DNA from: an uncultured Acetatifactor sp.
GTDB lineage: Bacteria > Bacillota > Clostridia > Lachnospirales > Lachnospiraceae
DNA: 64,000 bases
Direction: 5' to 3'
Assembly (NCBI GenBank): GCA_910578185.1
Contig: CAJTPN010000003.1
Location: forward strand, 1 to 64,000
The position numbers were made by a program, and so were the translations under genes. The notes below the pieces were generated by a model. It saw nothing but the letters and a program-made list of their open reading frames with translations, was not told the origin of the DNA and searched no databases. Positions 1 through 8,821 of this stretch are shown here, in pieces. Positions within the stretch are counted from its first letter, which is position 1, and each line of letters starts with the position of its first letter.

Positions 1-26
1 GCGTTCATTACAGGAGGAATGAACAC

Positions 27-1658
27 ATGACAGCAAATACATATAAGCCCGGACAGATAACAGCATTATACGCCCGTCTTTCGCAGGAAGATACGTTAGA
101 GGGCGACAGCAACAGCATTGTGAACCAGAAAGCAGTCCTCTCCAAATATGCGGCGGACAACGGCTTTTCCAATCCCGTTTTCTTCATTGACGACGGTGTA
201 TCGGGTGTGACGTTCGACAGACCAAATTTCAACCGTATGATTGCAGAGATTGAAGCCGGAAACGTAGCAACGGTCATTGTCAAGGATATGTCAAGGTTGG
301 GGCGCGATTATCTGAAAGTCGGCTACTATACGGAAATCTTTTTCGTAGAGCGTGACGTTAGATATATCGCAATCAATGACGGTGTAGACAGCGCAAAGGG
401 AGATAACGATTTTACCCCGTTCCGCAACCTGTTTAATGATTTTTACGCCAAAGATACAAGTAAAAAAGTACGGGCAATCAAACGGGCGCAAGGACAGGCG
501 GGGGAACATCTGACAAAGCCGCCCTATGGCTACATGGTAAGCCCTGCGGACAAAAAGCAATGGATTGTAGACGAGGAAGCCGCCGCTGTGGTGAAACGGA
601 TTTTTGATTTATGTATCGGTGGGAAAGGTCCCATGCAGATAGCAAAAATCCTCAAAGAAGATAAGGTACTGACTGCCAAAGCCCACTATGCAAAGAAAAA
701 GGGGAAAGCACTTCCCGAAAATCCCTATGACTGGAGGGATAGTACCATTGTCGGTATTTTGGAGCGTATGGACTACTGCGGGCATACGGTGAACTTCAAA
801 AGCTATTCCAAATCCCACAAGCTGAAAAAACGGATTCCTACCACAAAGGAACAGCAAGCGGTTTTCTATAATACCCATGAAGCGATTGTAGAGGACGCAG
901 TTTTTGAACGGGTGCAGGAACTAAGGGCGAACAAACGCCGCCCAACAAAAGCAGACCGACAGGGCTTGTTCTCCGGCTTGGTATACTGTGCGGATTGTGG
1001 GAGCAAATTACACTTTGCCACTTGTAAAAGTTTTAACGGCTCACAAGACCATTACCGCTGTGCAAAGTACAAGAGCAATACGGGAAGCTGTACGGCTCAC
1101 TTTATCCGCGAGGAAGTGTTGAAGCAAATCGTATGGAGCAGGATATTTGATGTGACTGCCCTTTTCTTTGATGACATCATGGCTTTCCATGAAATGATGT
1201 ATCAGCAACGCTCCGCTGAAACAGAAAAGGAAATGAAGCGCAGGAAACGTGAGGTCGGACAGGCGAGGAAGCGGATAGCGGAACTTGACCGTATCTTCAA
1301 GCGGATTTATGAGGACGACATAAGCGGCGCAATCAGTCACGACAGGTTTTTGAAGCTGTCCGCAGAGTATGAAGCAGAACAGCGGGAACTGGAAGAAAAG
1401 GTCAAGGCAGACCAGCAGGAAGTTGATACCTACGAACAGAACAAGAGCGATTTTGACAGCTTCGCCGCAATTATCCGCAAATATGTGGGGATAAAAGAAC
1501 TCACCCCCGCAATCGTCAATGAATTTATCAAGAAAATCATAGTCCATGCGCCGGAAAAGGTGAACGGGAAACGGGTACAGAAAGTAGATATTGTTTTCAA
1601 CTTTGTAGGGGAAATCAATTTCCTTTCTGCCACGCAACCGAAACGGCAAGGCGCATAA
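27..1658 (+). CDS. Large serine recombinase of a mobile element
   Basis: Site-specific DNA recombinase of 543 residues that would cut and rejoin attachment sites to integrate or excise its element. The N-terminal resolvase domain carries the catalytic serine in YARLSQED (about residue 19), followed by GVSGVTFDRP and MSRLGRDYLKVG. A recombinase domain follows (about 160-290), then a zinc-ribbon (CADCG near 323 and a later Cys pair), a charged coiled coil (about 385-470) and a C-terminal stretch typical of the TnpX/TndX class found in Clostridia (DUF4368-like). AGGAGG lies just upstream of the ATG. Such genes normally sit at the end of their transposon or ICE, so the element probably extends left out of the window and ends before tRNA-Asn at 1802. 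The att site was not located. Confidence 0.93.
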   Translation: MTANTYKPGQITALYARLSQEDTLEGDSNSIVNQKAVLSKYAADNGFSNPVFFIDDGVSGVTFDRPNFNRMIAEIEAGNVATVIVKDMSRLGRDYLKVGYYTEIFFVERDVRYIAINDGVDSAKGDNDFTPFRNLFNDFYAKDTSKKVRAIKRAQGQAGEHLTKPPYGYMVSPADKKQWIVDEEAAAVVKRIFDLCIGGKGPMQIAKILKEDKVLTAKAHYAKKKGKALPENPYDWRDSTIVGILERMDYCGHTVNFKSYSKSHKLKKRIPTTKEQQAVFYNTHEAIVEDAVFERVQELRANKRRPTKADRQGLFSGLVYCADCGSKLHFATCKSFNGSQDHYRCAKYKSNTGSCTAHFIREEVLKQIVWSRIFDVTALFFDDIMAFHEMMYQQRSAETEKEMKRRKREVGQARKRIAELDRIFKRIYEDDISGAISHDRFLKLSAEYEAEQRELEEKVKADQQEVDTYEQNKSDFDSFAAIIRKYVGIKELTPAIVNEFIKKIIVHAPEKVNGKRVQKVDIVFNFVGEINFLSATQPKRQGA

Positions 1659-1746
1659 GGAAAATGCGCTCGTTGAGCGCAAGAAAAGACGGTACAGCCC
1701 TTGTAATCGGGGCTATACCGCCTAATCTGAAATTACTTCCTTATCA

Positions 1747-1776
1747 CCGCAAACCTTGATGTTTGCGGGCTTTTCC
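1747..1776 (+). terminator. Terminator after the serine recombinase
   Basis: CCGCAAAC and GTTTGCGG form an 8-bp perfect stem around a 6-nt loop, followed by GCTTTT. It lies about 90 nt after the recombinase stop. Two more hairpins flank it: GCGCTC/GAGCGC right after the stop near 1666, and AAGTGCC/GGCACTT at 1778-1799, just downstream of tRNA-Asn on the other strand. Confidence 0.7.
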
Positions 1777-1801
1777 TAAGTGCCATCCCTTTGGCACTTT
1801 A

Positions 1802-1873
1802 CTCCCCGAGTAGGGCTCGAACCTACAACAACTCGGTTAACAGCCGAGTGCTCTACCATTGAGCTATCGGGGA
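1802..1873 (-). tRNA. tRNA-Asn (anticodon GTT)
   Basis: 72-nt cloverleaf on the minus strand. The acceptor stem TCCCCGA pairs with TCGGGGA, and the discriminator is G. The anticodon arm CTCGG-CTGTTAA-CCGAG gives GTT, and the T-arm has GGTTCGAGCC. CCA is not encoded. It sits between the end of an integrated element and uxuA, a usual position for integration, but I cannot show a duplicated tRNA 3' end. Confidence 0.95.
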
Positions 1874-1986
1874 TTATTTAAAAGATTTTGCCACGATCAC
1901 AAAACGGCCACGGCACAAGTATCTGTTGGAGTGCTTTCTTTCCAAAATAAAGACTCTACCTCCTGCTCTCAAGGTGCAGCAGGAAA

Positions 1987-3045
1987 TCAGGCTGTGGAAC
2001 CTTTTGAAACAGCTTCCCACAAGCCATTTAGATACGTGGCACCCAATGCTCTGTCATACAGACCATAACCGGGCCTTCCTGTCTCTCCCCATATCATCCG
2101 GCCGTGGTCAGGGCGGATATAACCGTCGAAACCATTCTGATACAATGCTTTCATGATTGCATACATATCAAGAGAACCACAGGAGGACAAATGAGCCCTC
2201 TCCTCAAAGCCTTCCCCTTCCGGAAGTACTGCCACATTCCTCATATGCACAAAATGAATACGCCCCATGGCAGCATATTTCTCCGCCATTTTTACCACAT
2301 TGTTATGGCAGCTGCATCCGAGAGAACCTGTACAAAGCGTAATACCGTTGTTTGGTACATCCACCAGCTTTAAAAATCTGTCCAGATTGCTTTCATCCGT
2401 TATGATCCTTGGCAGTCCAAATATACTCCAACAGGGATCATCTTCATGGATCGCCATATTCACGCCCACTTCCCTGCTGACAGGAATAATTCGCTCCAAG
2501 AAATATTTCAGATTATCCCATAGCATATCCTCCGTCATCTCCCGGTATTGTGCAACCACATCGCGAAGCTCCTCTCTGGAATAACTTGCATCCCATCCCG
2601 GCAAAGTCAGATCACTGTCACTCTCCATGGGATTTACGATATCTACCTGAGCCTGATAATATGCAAGTGTAGTGGAACCGTCCGGAAGCTTATGTGCAAG
2701 CTCCGTCCTCGTCCAGTCAAAAACAGGCATAAAATTATAACAGATACATTTAACGCCAGCTTGTGCCACACGTCGAATATTTTCACAATAATTCTCTATA
2801 TATTGATCTCTGGACGGCTTACCAAGTTTAATATCTTCGTGAACAGGAATACTCTCCACTACTTCAAAATGCATTCCATTGCTTTCAATCTGTCTTTTCA
2901 GCGACGCTATACTCTCCCTGCTCCATACTTGGCCCACCGGCACATCATACACTGCCGTTACAATGGTGTGCATTCCCGGAATTTGCCGTATTTTTCCCAA
3001 TGTCACCTTATCCTCTTCTCCATACCAACGAAATGAAAGCTTCAA
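1987..3045 (-). CDS. uxuA: Mannonate dehydratase
   Basis: Dehydrates D-mannonate to 2-keto-3-deoxygluconate in the hexuronate pathway, in the cytoplasm. The 352-residue protein matches UxuA along its length: N-terminal KLSFRWYG, central NFMPVFDWTR, IHEDDPCWSIFGLPRI, LCTGSLG and C-terminal RPDHGRMIWGE, with the His and Cys residues used for metal binding in the family. The start is TTG at 3045, because GGGAGG lies 7 nt upstream. The ATG at 3063 would place that ribosome site inside the gene. It stands alone, without a visible uxuB or uxaC, but the pectinesterase, GH28 and isomerase genes elsewhere in the window suggest a shared role in using galacturonate or glucuronate from pectin. Confidence 0.95.
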   Translation of the reverse strand: MKLSFRWYGEEDKVTLGKIRQIPGMHTIVTAVYDVPVGQVWSRESIASLKRQIESNGMHFEVVESIPVHEDIKLGKPSRDQYIENYCENIRRVAQAGVKCICYNFMPVFDWTRTELAHKLPDGSTTLAYYQAQVDIVNPMESDSDLTLPGWDASYSREELRDVVAQYREMTEDMLWDNLKYFLERIIPVSREVGVNMAIHEDDPCWSIFGLPRIITDESNLDRFLKLVDVPNNGITLCTGSLGCSCHNNVVKMAEKYAAMGRIHFVHMRNVAVLPEGEGFEERAHLSSCGSLDMYAIMKALYQNGFDGYIRPDHGRMIWGETGRPGYGLYDRALGATYLNGLWEAVSKGSTA

Positions 3046-3266
3046 GATGATACCTCCCTGCAAATGATATCTCCGTCATACACATTGCGGATTCCTCTTG
3101 CCTTGAAAATATTATGATCATGAAAAAGCATCTTTATGCAGAGAAAATTAATTTTATCAGCCAAAACTTACCTTCCTTCTGTATGTCGCCCTGGTTAAAA
3201 TAACCAGCCTTCCCCCATTCTTTCTTGTATCCGCCGCTTAAGCCTTCTTTTCTCACTCATCCTGAA

Positions 3267-3698
3267 TCAGATGGTAAGTTCCATGATAATTTCATCCCCG
3301 TCACGTTCAATTTCTACAAACCCAAATTGCTCATATAATTTTCTGGCAGTATCATTACCTTCAATATAACACAAACATACTTTACTATACTTGCCATCGT
3401 TCTTCATCGTATCCAGTACCAGCCCCGTTGCCGCCTTACCGTATCCACGTCTCTGGTAACGCTCATCAATAAAGAGCTGGCTCAAATCGAAACTATCCCG
3501 TTCTGGGCAATCGTAATACAATCCCATACCAACAGGAATTTCATCTTCATAGATCACAAAGGCGCGGCTTCGGTAATCATGGTAGGCATACGCCCTGGCC
3601 AATAAGCGTTCGGAATTTGACACATATGTTTTCTGGGACTCTGCCACCTTTAATCCTAATCTCCAGTTATCCGGATCAACATCAACCAATCGAATCAT
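3267..3698 (-). CDS. GNAT-family N-acetyltransferase
   Basis: Acetyl-CoA-dependent acetyltransferase of 143 residues. It opens MIRLVDVDPDNWRLGLKV and has the acetyl-CoA binding loop RYQRRGYGKAA at about 87-97, then the late GNAT strand NDTARKLYEQFGF. The opening and length resemble the spermine/spermidine acetyltransferase BltD group, so a polyamine substrate is possible but not proven. I chose ATG 3698 because GGAG sits 8 nt upstream. The longer reading from 3758 has no ribosome site. A promoter with a small palindrome just after it lies at 3892-3919. Confidence 0.85.
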   Translation of the reverse strand: MIRLVDVDPDNWRLGLKVAESQKTYVSNSERLLARAYAYHDYRSRAFVIYEDEIPVGMGLYYDCPERDSFDLSQLFIDERYQRRGYGKAATGLVLDTMKNDGKYSKVCLCYIEGNDTARKLYEQFGFVEIERDGDEIIMELTI

Positions 3699-3891
3699 TC
3701 TGTTTTCTCCTATCAACGTTATCATCCTCACCCAAAATGTCAAGCAAAAGCGCAACACATTCCAGTAATTAATCAGTCCTTATATTTCTCCACTTATAAG
3801 TTCTACCGATTATTCATTCTCCCCATCACTTACCAACATACATAATTAAATCTGACACAAAGTCGTTTTTTATGGTTCCACCATAATTTGT

Positions 3892-3919
3892 ATTATAGCA
3901 CCATCTCTTCCTCTGTCAA
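3892..3919 (-). promoter_or_regulatory. Promoter toward the GNAT gene
   Basis: On the minus strand TTGACA (3914-3919) and TATAAT (3892-3897) are separated by 16 nt. Just downstream, TTATGGT-GGA-ACCATAA forms a 7-bp perfect inverted repeat at the expected transcription start, a possible operator. The leader to the GNAT ATG is about 190 nt. Confidence 0.6.
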
Positions 3920-4151
3920 ATAAATTCATATCTCCCGTTCCCATTACGCTTGGAAATAATTTCTTCAATTTTTTCTATGAAACCCGCCCACCCCCTTTAC
4001 AGTCCCCATCCATCTCAGTATATTAGAAGCAATAAAGAAAACATGTATTATACAGCTTGTTACCTGCAGCGGCCAAAGGAAATCACACACTTATAAGGTA
4101 TCATATGATTACAACAGAGATATAAAAATGTACATTTGATATTTGAAATAA

Positions 4152-4472
4152 TCTCTTCCAACTTTTGATACAAATAATGTAGATAAGAGTACGTTAGCCA
4201 TGCTTCCCGTAATTGATTTTGACCATGAAGATAAGGTATTGGATCTTGACTGCGGATACGGCATTCGACTAGTGTTGTGTATCCTTGCCGCCAAACTGAC
4301 AGGCACTGAAATATCATTATATGTGACAGAAGAAAAAATAGAGGAAAGGGCTTCAAAGAAACTGCAGCGTAAGCAAATCAGATCCCCTATGCACAGTCCT
4401 GGATGTCCCACCAAAATTCTCTACAGAAAATCTCTACAGAAAATTTCAAAAAAGACTTGGCAAATTATATAA
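4152..4472 (+). pseudogene. Decayed class I SAM methyltransferase (RsmC-like)
   Basis: Remnant of a small-domain methyltransferase. Before the only ATG (4200) the same frame already reads FDTNNVDKSTLAML, the usual lead-in of this family, but a TAA at 4149 cuts it off. Then follow DKVLDLDCGYG (motif I, with the usual LGCGYG altered to LDCGYG) and LAAKLTGTE. After about residue 60 the sequence stops resembling the family, and the catalytic NPP motif is absent. A family member would be about 190-200 residues. It may have been carried or broken by the element that left a phage lysin remnant downstream. Confidence 0.6.
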
Positions 4473-4486
4473 TAATGTGTTATAAT
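4457..4486 (+). promoter_or_regulatory. Promoter of tRNA-Gly
   Basis: TTGGCA (4457-4462) and TATAAT (4481-4486) are separated by 18 nt, and the -10 box ends 22 nt before the mature tRNA start. It overlaps the end of the methyltransferase remnant. Confidence 0.65.
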
Positions 4487-4508
4487 ATTTTGTGTTCAGA
4501 GAAAACAT

Positions 4509-4579
4509 GCAGATATGGTTCATTGGTAGAACGCTAGCTTCCCAAGCTGGAAAGGCGGGTTCGATTCCCGTTATCTGCT
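4509..4579 (+). tRNA. tRNA-Gly (anticodon CCC)
   Basis: 71-nt cloverleaf: acceptor GCAGATA/TATCTGC, anticodon arm CTAGC-TTCCCAA-GCTGG (one U-G pair) giving CCC, T-arm GGGTTCGATTCCC, discriminator T. CCA is not encoded. It is followed by an inverted-repeat hairpin and by a short motif also found at the same distance from tRNA-Val at 59004. Confidence 0.93.
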
Positions 4580-4593
4580 TTCAAATGTATACC

Positions 4594-4643
4594 GCCGCAA
4601 ATCATAGATTTTCCAGTAAAATCAATGGTTTGCGGCTGTTTTA
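4594..4643 (+). terminator. Hairpin terminator after tRNA-Gly
   Basis: GCCGCAAA (4594-4601) pairs with TTTGCGGC (4629-4636), and the stem extends inward with mismatches through AGATTTT/AAAATC. It is followed by TGTTTTA. A very similar hairpin follows tRNA-Val (59091-59137), and a looser one follows the CPBP gene (63052). Confidence 0.7.
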
Positions 4644-4788
4644 GCGCTTTGTTTTATGAATTAGATTTATAAGAAATAGGTATCATTTATAACTTTCTAG
4701 TCATGAATCTTGTCATAACAAGTCATCCTTAATCAGTTGTAGAAAGCTGACCGCATGCTGTTTTATCCGGAAATTCCATCCACTCTAC

Positions 4789-5035
4789 TTACACCTCAAA
4801 AACCGTATCCGCATCCACCCAGCCATGCACTGTACATCCGTTCCCTATGTGTTTCAAATGATATGGATGCGCCCCTGTAAAATTAATGCATGTCACTTTA
4901 GCCTTTCCACTTTTGCATCCGGAAAATTTTACTCCTTTGTAACTTCTGGTGTAGTGGATGTTCCCTTAATAGTTTACGGTATCGCCCACCTTGATTGCTT
5001 GCCGCCACCTTCGCCGATCCGCTCATACATCTCCA
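4789..5035 (-). pseudogene. C-terminal remnant of a phage-type lysin (amidase)
   Basis: Reading the minus strand in one frame from about 4990 gives KVGDTVNY, a stop, then GNIHYTRSYKG, CKSGKAKVTCINFTGAHP, YHLKHIGNGCTVHGWVDAD and a natural stop at 4789. This is the order of the C-terminal domain seen in many Clostridia phage and ICE N-acetylmuramoyl-L-alanine amidases (a GDTV start, a Cys-Lys-Gly segment, HPYHL, then STVYGWV). The enzyme core is missing, there is one internal stop, and a frame change is likely near 5000. With the nearby tRNA it points to an old prophage or ICE that has mostly been lost. Confidence 0.65.
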
Positions 5036-5175
5036 AGAAAAGTACCTCTGGACGCCAAAATGATAATATTTTTTGTTTTATAGTCATAATAGCATCATTT
5101 TCTGTTTAGGTAAAAACTTTCAAAGTAAATATCTCATGATTATGCAATTTTTCACTCCAGCAAACTGGAACTGCC

Positions 5176-7074
5176 TCATCTTGGAATGCTTGAGGATACG
5201 CAGAGCCCTCCCCAACCCACACGGCTGTTGGGATATTCATTCTCCCCTCTCAAAGCCTTTGCTCCGGCCCGAAGATACGCCTTCACCTTCTCCGCATACA
5301 GAAACGGATCATTCCCCCGCACGATCCCCCATTCCATCAAAAGCGCTGCGCTCCCCGCAACGATGGGCGTGGCAAAAGATGTCCCTGTAAAGGGACTGTA
5401 TCCCCCATAAATATCCGGTGCCAAAATCCCCACTCCCGGCGCTGCCAGATCCGGTTTTGCAAGCCCGGCAGCCACTATGCCTATGGTTCTGTTGGCATCC
5501 GCATACCCTCTCCCCGAAAAATCCGCATATGCCTCATAGGTACTGTCGTAAGCCCCTACGCTGATTACCTTTGCCGCAGTGGACGGAATCGTCAATGTCA
5601 CTTCCGGTGTGGCTCGATAAAAACCTGTTCCTTTGCTGCGCACAACGGCGGATGGGAGATAAAAATAATATCGGCCGGTCACCACCCTTTCCGGTTCCAG
5701 TCGTATAGTCCACATACCGCTGTTTATATAATTGCGTTCCAGCGGCAGCAGTTCAAAGTAAATTTCCTCCGGCACCGCATAGGGTGCGGGCTGTCCGAAA
5801 TATACTAAGATTTCCGTCTGTTCCAGCCTGAGCGTATACTTTCCACCGTTTATCATTTTGGGCAGCTGCGCCTCCTGACCGCCAGGCGAACGCAGATATA
5901 TGCGATATTCGTCACAATAATTCTTCCACAGCTGAATATTCAAGCTTCTTTCATACCCTGCCACCGCCAGTTCCACAGACACCGGTCTGGCAACGGCATC
6001 TCCTATACGGCTTGGTATTGCCACGGGTCTTGTACCGCCTCCGGCAGCAGTTCCAGTACTGCTTCCGGTACCAAGCCCTGTATCTAAAGAGCTGATTTGA
6101 TCCGAATCTTCCAATAAATTCCCTGCCAAATGTCCCCCGTTACTTCCTTCATTTCCGGCTCCCACACAAATAACCGTTCGCCCAATTTCTGCAGCGTTAT
6201 CCAGAAAACGCTCCAGTAAAGAGGTTCCGTCATGAGCGCCGTAGGTATTGCCAAAGCTTAAGTTGATAACCACCGGCATCTGCATTTCTATCGCCTTCTT
6301 GACCGTGTACGTAACTGCCCTCATAATCTCTGTTGTTCTCGGAAAAGAGGATTCGTCCGGCAGCCCAAGCTTCACAATCAGCAGTTCCGCTTCTTGCGCT
6401 ACCCCCTGATATGCCGCACTGTTACCGGCAGCGATTCCCGCCACTGCCGTTCCGTGCCCGCTGGTATCCACACTTGGCAGCAGCTGAAACTGTTCCTGCT
6501 GGCCGGAAGCAGCCAGTGCCCTGTTGATCTGTGTGGAATCAAATTCTACCCCGAGGAGAAACCCGGCGGGAGGCCGTCTTACAAAATCCTTTTCTGTCGG
6601 CATCTCTTCCGGCTGCAAACTCTGATCCCATAGATATCGGATTCTGGTACTGCCATCGGGGTTTCTGAATTCTGGAAGCCTATAATCTATCCCACTGTCC
6701 AGCACGGCTATCAAAACCCCTTTGCCTGACAAAAATGGCTCTTGTAAAACCACACGGTAAATACAGGAATTCTCTCTGGGCATTTCCACACCGTAAAAAT
6801 ATCGTTTGGGTTTTTCCACGTACTCTATTTCTTCCAACTCAACCATATGATCCACCAACTGCTCCGGTACTGTCAGCACTGCATAACCCGCAATCAGATA
6901 CTCCACCTGTACTCCCAATATTTTCAATGCATCCAGACTTCCATGATATTTCACAATCAGCTCCCATGTGCGGGCTGCACTGTCAAAGCCTATGTTTAAA
7001 TCATCCGTCCGTTCCCGAACCTCCTCCGGTGTCTGTAATGCCAGTTGTAGCAAGTCTTCCAGTTTCTGATTCAT
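5176..7074 (-). CDS. S8 subtilisin-like serine protease, Csp type
   Basis: Subtilase of 632 residues from the chosen start. It has a pro-domain (about 1-95), then the catalytic triad: Asp126 in AVLDSGIDY, His207 in DTSGHGTAVAG and Ser566 in FTGTSFATP. A segment rich in beta strands (about 365-500) sits between the His and Ser motifs, as the jelly-roll domain does in the clostridial Csp germination proteases. There is no signal peptide. Csp proteases of Clostridium process a spore cortex lytic enzyme, but many Lachnospiraceae carry paralogues of unknown target, so the substrate is open. ATG 7074 has GGGGA upstream; 7113 or 7098 could also be used. All three catalytic residues are present, so it should be active. 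Confidence 0.88.
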   Translation of the reverse strand: MNQKLEDLLQLALQTPEEVRERTDDLNIGFDSAARTWELIVKYHGSLDALKILGVQVEYLIAGYAVLTVPEQLVDHMVELEEIEYVEKPKRYFYGVEMPRENSCIYRVVLQEPFLSGKGVLIAVLDSGIDYRLPEFRNPDGSTRIRYLWDQSLQPEEMPTEKDFVRRPPAGFLLGVEFDSTQINRALAASGQQEQFQLLPSVDTSGHGTAVAGIAAGNSAAYQGVAQEAELLIVKLGLPDESSFPRTTEIMRAVTYTVKKAIEMQMPVVINLSFGNTYGAHDGTSLLERFLDNAAEIGRTVICVGAGNEGSNGGHLAGNLLEDSDQISSLDTGLGTGSSTGTAAGGGTRPVAIPSRIGDAVARPVSVELAVAGYERSLNIQLWKNYCDEYRIYLRSPGGQEAQLPKMINGGKYTLRLEQTEILVYFGQPAPYAVPEEIYFELLPLERNYINSGMWTIRLEPERVVTGRYYFYLPSAVVRSKGTGFYRATPEVTLTIPSTAAKVISVGAYDSTYEAYADFSGRGYADANRTIGIVAAGLAKPDLAAPGVGILAPDIYGGYSPFTGTSFATPIVAGSAALLMEWGIVRGNDPFLYAEKVKAYLRAGAKALRGENEYPNSRVGWGGLCVSSSIPR

Positions 7075-7190
7075 TTTTATTCCCCACGCATGCTTCATAA
7101 AAGGGTGCGACATAAACTTATTTCCACGTTCTCCCCCACTTTACAGCCTGCTATTCCTCCAAAAAATCTATTGTTATATTTATATGCCGG

Positions 7191-8735
7191 TCAGCCGTAA
7201 AAAGTTTCATAGGAGTCTTCCTCACTGTCTATAAGAACCAGCCCGTTTTCGCGAAGTTCATATACTTTGTCGCAGACCTCCTCCAGATATTTTCTATCAT
7301 GAGATACGCTGATGACAGTGCCGCCAAAATTTCGGAGCGCCGCTCTGACAACAGGACCAGAAAGAGGGCTGAAATTCCGCGTAGGTTCGTCCAGCAGCAA
7401 TACATCCGCCCCATGCAGCACCATATCCAGAAAAAGTATTTTTGCTTTTTGTCCGCCGCTGAGACTGCCGATTTTTCCGGTCATCTCCTCATGGGTAAAT
7501 TTCATGCCGCCCATGTAGGTTCTGGCTCTGGTCACATCATCCTTAGTATAATTATCTGCCAGATATTGTATGGGTGTTTTATTAAAATCAAGTACTTCAG
7601 CATAATTCTGCGGCATATAAGCAGCTGTTATGTCACGTCGATGCTTCAATTCGTTCCACAATATCTCAAGCAGCGTTGACTTCCCGACACCATTCCTGCC
7701 GGTTATGCCGATGTGTTCACTTCCGGAAACAGAAAGTCTGATATTTTTAGCTAATACCCTTTCCCCAATGGAAAGCTTGTCAGATAAAAAATCAAGCACC
7801 CTCTTACCTGAAGGCAAACGAATAGCTTCGTCAAATTTTGCCAAAATTGCTTCCTCCTCCTGGGGAAAATCCATAAAATTCTCTTTTTCCTTCTCAAAGC
7901 GTTTGCCCATGGACATCACAGCGTGCATCTTCTTTTTCAGCAGCCTTCCGCCGCTGGGATTCTGCCTTGTGATCACTTCCTGTTCATGGTCAACACGATT
8001 GTAAATTCTCTGCCACCTCTCCATCTGCTTATCATAATCGTCCCGCTGCTTTTTCGCCACCTGTTCCTGATGGGCGAAGGAACTGCGCCGACGTAACAGA
8101 TACTCTTGGTAAGGACAGCGCGAAACAGAAATACGGCATTTGGTTTTACGGACAATCTGCTCCATATGAACAATCACATTCGCCGTATTTTCAATGAGTG
8201 TTTCGTCGTGTGATATATAAAGGATGGGCAGCCTGGTCCCAGTAATAAAAGCTTCCAGCCACTGCAGAGTAGTAATATCCAAATCATTTGTTGGTTCGTC
8301 CAGAAGCAGTATGTCTGGTTCCTCCATAAGCAGCCTTGCAAGCTGCACCTTCACCTTTTCACCACCAGAAAGTGTAGAAAGCTTCTGATCGGATAAAATA
8401 AATTCAACAGATAATCCCAGCTTTGTCAAAATATCCATGTGCAAATAATATTCTTCGTTTCCGAAGTATTCTGCCAGGGAAAGTTCCCCGCAGCTTTCAC
8501 TCATAGTCTGAGGCAAATAAGCCGTCTTACCCTTATTAATGATATATCCTGAACATTCGCAATACTCCTCAATAAGCTCCCGCTGATAAATAAATTTCAA
8601 AAGAGTAGATTTTCCGTTCCCCTCTTCCCCTATCATAACAGCTTTTTCACCATGGTTTAAAGCAAAGGAAAAATTATCCACCAAGGTTCTTCCATCTTTT
8701 TTTAGCCTGATTGTCACATTTTTTAACTCTAGCAT
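7191..8735 (-). CDS. ABC-F ATPase, probable ribosome-protection protein
   Basis: 514-residue protein with two ABC domains and no membrane segments, which marks it as ABC-F. Domain 1 has GEEGNGKST, LSGGEKVKVQ and LLLDEPTNDLD. Domain 2 has GRNGVGKST, LSGGQKAKI and LLLDEPTRNFSPLSGP. A charged linker of about 100 residues joins them. DEPTRNFSPLSG in the second Walker B region is shared with the Lsa/Vga/CplR resistance group, which frees ribosomes from lincosamides, pleuromutilins and streptogramin A. Actual resistance is inference. The start is ATG 8735, with GAGGAGGT 5 nt upstream. A hairpin plus T-run lies directly before that site, so expression may be attenuated. Confidence 0.9.
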   Translation of the reverse strand: MLELKNVTIRLKKDGRTLVDNFSFALNHGEKAVMIGEEGNGKSTLLKFIYQRELIEEYCECSGYIINKGKTAYLPQTMSESCGELSLAEYFGNEEYYLHMDILTKLGLSVEFILSDQKLSTLSGGEKVKVQLARLLMEEPDILLLDEPTNDLDITTLQWLEAFITGTRLPILYISHDETLIENTANVIVHMEQIVRKTKCRISVSRCPYQEYLLRRRSSFAHQEQVAKKQRDDYDKQMERWQRIYNRVDHEQEVITRQNPSGGRLLKKKMHAVMSMGKRFEKEKENFMDFPQEEEAILAKFDEAIRLPSGKRVLDFLSDKLSIGERVLAKNIRLSVSGSEHIGITGRNGVGKSTLLEILWNELKHRRDITAAYMPQNYAEVLDFNKTPIQYLADNYTKDDVTRARTYMGGMKFTHEEMTGKIGSLSGGQKAKILFLDMVLHGADVLLLDEPTRNFSPLSGPVVRAALRNFGGTVISVSHDRKYLEEVCDKVYELRENGLVLIDSEEDSYETFYG

Positions 8736-8749
8736 AAAATACCTCCTCA

Positions 8750-8821
8750 CAAAAAATAGTTCCGTCTTCGATAGCGAATCATGCCATATCGAAAATGGAA
8801 CCATCTATTGTGCGCATTATA
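8750..8821 (-). promoter_or_regulatory. Leader hairpin with T-run before the ABC-F gene (attenuator candidate)
   Basis: On the minus strand TTCCATTTTCGATA (from 8800) pairs with TATCGAAGACGGAA (to 8760) in a 14-bp stem with one G-U pair and one mismatch. CTATTTTTT follows, then the ribosome site of the ABC-F gene. TATAAT at 8816-8821 would start transcripts a few nucleotides before the hairpin, although I see no convincing -35. An ATG at 8804 is in frame with the gene and translates through the hairpin, giving a 23-residue N-terminal extension if used. Confidence 0.55.

Noticed and set aside
1778..1873. Attachment site of the serine-recombinase element in tRNA-Asn
   Set aside because: No repeated tRNA end or matching core could be seen, and the other end of the element is outside the window.
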